Below, piece after piece: positions 5,899 through 6,736 of a DNA stretch of 6,736 nucleotides. Source of the stretch: an uncultured Ruminococcus sp. (GTDB taxonomy: Bacteria > Bacillota > Clostridia > Oscillospirales > Ruminococcaceae); the NCBI GenBank assembly GCA_945835085.1, contig CAMAIG010000086.1, positions 1 to 6,736 on the forward strand. Direction: 5' to 3'. The translations under genes were made by a program, and so were the position numbers. The notes under the pieces are model-generated. The model worked only from the letters and a program-made list of their open reading frames with translations, was not told the origin of the DNA and searched no databases. Every line of letters begins with the position of its first letter. Position 1 is the stretch's first letter.

Positions 5899-5927
5899 GC
5901 CGTGAAGACCTCGGCAGTCTTCACAGC
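5899..5927 (-). terminator. Rho-independent terminator of the carbohydrate-binding protein remnant
   Basis: Arms GCCGTGAAGAC (5899-5909) and GTCTTCACAGC (5917-5927) pair with one C-A mismatch around a 7-base loop, and AAA/TTT extends the base. On the minus strand it is followed by TTTGTTTTTT, a strong T tract, 17 bases after the stop at 5944. The plus strand also has TTTTAAGTTTTTA, so it may work both ways. Confidence 0.85.
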
Positions 5928-5943
5928 TTTTAAGTTTTTATAT

Positions 5944-6210
5944 TTATTCGTAAGAAGAAGTGCTGCTTTCCGACGGTTCTCTAAAGCCTTCCGGCGGCTC
6001 CTTCATCTGACCCCTGCCTCCGGGGAACTCCTTACCGTCGGGGCTGCCGAAATTCTGTGCCATACCGCTTGCACCCGTCGCAATGACAACTCCTCCTGTG
6101 ATTTTGCCCGAGCCGCCATAATCAAGTGCACAGTTTCCGTTGTTTGTGGGTCCGCTTACATAAAGCTCGCCCCCCGAAACGGTCAAAGGTCCGTTTGCAT
6201 CAACGCCGCC
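5944..6210 (-). pseudogene. Cthe_2159-like carbohydrate-binding protein, C-terminal fragment
   Basis: About 88 residues remain of what is normally a much longer secreted protein. The visible part reads GGVDANGPLTVSGGELYVSG, then PTNNGNCALDYGGSGKITGG, then VVIATGASGMAQNFGSP. This is the end of the parallel beta-helix of the Cthe_2159 family (PF14262-like, pectin/polygalacturonate-binding in Clostridium thermocellum), followed by a polar tail PGGRGQMKEPPEGFREPSESSTSSYE. In typical members GNCALDY reads GNGALDY, so Cys replaces Gly here. There is no ATG, ribosome site or signal peptide at the 5' end: coding similarity stops near 6210, where the sequence turns into the oppositely oriented DUF4956 fragment. 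The intact stop codon and terminator show this is the true 3' end of the gene. Confidence 0.8.
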
Positions 6211-6213
6211 GCA
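6199..6213. other. Rearrangement junction joining two truncated genes back to back
   Basis: To the left, the minus strand is the Cthe_2159-like fragment; to the right, the plus strand is the DUF4956 fragment. Both lack their 5' parts. Bases 6199-6210 read plausibly in both (minus GGVD, plus INAA), so the exact breakpoint cannot be placed within this short overlap, which may be microhomology of up to 12 bases. Confidence 0.6.
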
Positions 6214-6513
6214 ATGCTTCTGCTCACAGCTCTGAATTTCGGAGAAAAAGGCTCGGCTCAGCGTGTGCTGAAAATAACTATCCCCGAAAATCTTGATTAT
6301 GACGGTCTTTTTGACGACCTTTTCAAAACCTATGTGAAAAGCTATTCCCTTGACAAGATAAAAACCACGAACATGGGTACGCTTTATGAGCTGCAGTATC
6401 TTATCACCCTTAAAGAAAACAATGTGCCTAAGGAATTTCTCGATGAAATACGCTGCTGCAACGGCAATCTGAATATTGTCTGCTGCAAGGAAACGAGCGG
6501 AGAGATTTTATGA
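6199..6513 (+). pseudogene. DUF4956 membrane protein, C-terminal fragment
   Basis: About 104 residues remain. INAAAMLLLTALNFG is the end of the last membrane helix. The conserved cytoplasmic domain follows: RVLKITIPENLDYDGLFDDLF, then TYVKSYSLDKIKTTNMGTLYELQYLITLKE, then FLDEIRCCNGNLNIVCCKE, and a stop at 6511-6513. These are the hallmarks of the DUF4956 C-terminus; the usual RCRNGN reads RCCNGN here. Full-length members are about twice as long with several membrane helices at the N-terminus, often encoded next to a VTC-type polyphosphate polymerase and Cthe_2159- or CotH-type genes. The frame continues open to 5902 on the left, but that part is antisense to the carbohydrate-binding remnant and terminator, and is not DUF4956. 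No start codon with a ribosome site is visible. Confidence 0.8.
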
Positions 6514-6521
6514 GCCTTTGA

Positions 6522-6549
6522 TTGACTTTTTCGCTGTCAGCCTTATAAT
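6522..6549 (+). promoter_or_regulatory. Sigma-70-type promoter of the response regulator gene
   Basis: TTGACT (6522-6527) and a perfect TATAAT (6544-6549) are separated by 16 bases. It lies directly after the DUF4956 stop and about 40 bases before the response regulator ATG. The -35 region together with TTTTTC resembles the outer end of the mobile element copies, which may be chance. Confidence 0.75.
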
Positions 6550-6590
6550 ATTTAACAGGAACAATTTTTTCTGAAAGTCGGGTGAAGGAT

Positions 6591-6736
6591 ATGCGTTTGC
6601 CGATAGCCGAGGACGAGCTTGACCCGGCGGAAGCTCTGACTGTATTTTTTGAAAAGAATCATTTTTCGGTGGACGCTGTGAATGACGGTTTTTCCGCTTA
6701 TGAATACGGCTCATCGGGTGAATATGACGGAATTAT
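6591..6736 (+). CDS. OmpR/PhoB-type response regulator, N-terminal part only (runs off the window)
   Basis: The 48 visible codons are the start of a receiver domain. MRLPIAEDELDPAEALTVFF carries the acidic pair Glu7-Asp8 that binds Mg2+. It continues with EKNHFSVDAVNDGFSAYEYG and SSGEYDGI, which leads into the strand before the phosphorylated aspartate, just beyond the window edge. The pattern (L--AEDE--L--AL---L-KN-Y-VDAV-DG--A--Y---G-YD-I) is that of OmpR-family regulators of Firmicutes. Pro4 replaces the usual Leu/Ile in the first strand. The ATG has GGTGA (6581-6585) five bases upstream, a match to the 5' side of the full Shine-Dalgarno consensus; an in-frame GTG at 6582 overlaps that site and is less likely. 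A histidine kinase partner would be expected downstream. Confidence 0.85.
   Translation, partial: MRLPIAEDELDPAEALTVFFEKNHFSVDAVNDGFSAYEYGSSGEYDGI

Noticed and set aside
5902..6198. Left half of the long plus-strand frame ending at 6513, as a 203-residue protein
   Set aside because: This half is antisense to the Cthe_2159-like fragment and its terminator; only the part from about 6199 resembles DUF4956.
6522..6540. Third, partial copy of the mobile element end (TTGACTTTTTCGCTGTCAG)
   Set aside because: It resembles the outer end of copies A and B over about ten bases, but the rest of the element is absent, and the match coincides with a normal -35 box.
6508..6714. 68-residue minus-strand frame over the response regulator start
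   Set aside because: It is antisense to a recognisable receiver domain and its promoter, with no family resemblance.
1..6736. CRISPR arrays, tRNA or rRNA genes, riboswitches, phage genes
   Set aside because: I looked for spaced repeats, cloverleaf-like folds and known conserved RNA motifs on both strands and saw none.

Overview
The window looks like a chromosomal stretch from a strictly anaerobic, moderate-GC Gram-positive gut or rumen Clostridium relative, probably in or near Ruminococcus/Oscillospiraceae. This is an inference from gene content: a monomeric [FeFe] hydrogenase, QueH, a Ser/Thr/Glu-rich SGNH lipoprotein, a TipAL-like MerR regulator, and remnants of the DUF4956 and Cthe_2159-type carbohydrate-binding genes that often sit together in such genomes. 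Shine-Dalgarno sites and sigma-70-type promoters of Gram-positive style are easy to see.

Layout, left to right. Positions 1-1426 (minus strand) hold a two-gene unit: an SGNH-hydrolase lipoprotein followed by the 5' part of queH, overlapping by 11 bases and read from a promoter at about 1490-1517. Positions 1630-3156 (minus) hold a 508-residue [FeFe] hydrogenase with its H-cluster motifs intact. A 355-base divergent gap (3157-3511) separates it from a MerR/TipAS regulator (3512-4258, plus), whose promoter has the 19-base spacer and central palindrome typical of MerR-controlled promoters. A strong shared terminator hairpin (4296-4328) lies between the regulator and a convergent lipid kinase (4365-5288, minus).

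The most interesting signal is a small non-coding mobile element seen twice, in opposite orientations: 3196-3334 and 5329-5473. The copies share an ungapped 96-base core (82/96 identical by hand count). Both begin with CAG and end with CTG, as imperfect terminal inverted repeats. The first copy is bounded exactly by an 11-base direct repeat, ATTATTGCTTT, which looks like a target-site duplication. Removing that copy and one repeat recreates a 17-base-spaced promoter for the hydrogenase, so the insertion appears to have split that promoter.

The right part (5491-6513) is a graveyard. It holds the last third of an ABC-exporter ATPase domain placed in frame behind a start codon and an intact-looking promoter, the C-terminal piece of a Cthe_2159-like protein (minus), and, joined back to back with it near 6199-6213, the C-terminal piece of a DUF4956 protein (plus). 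Two C-terminal fragments pointing away from each other are what one end of an inversion between two tandem genes would leave. After this comes a good promoter (6522-6549) and the first 48 codons of an OmpR-type response regulator that runs off the window.

Apart from the two-gene unit at the left there is no clear shared pathway. I see no dedicated defence system, CRISPR array, RNA gene or biosynthetic cluster. The unusual content is the small mobile element and the rearrangement scars.
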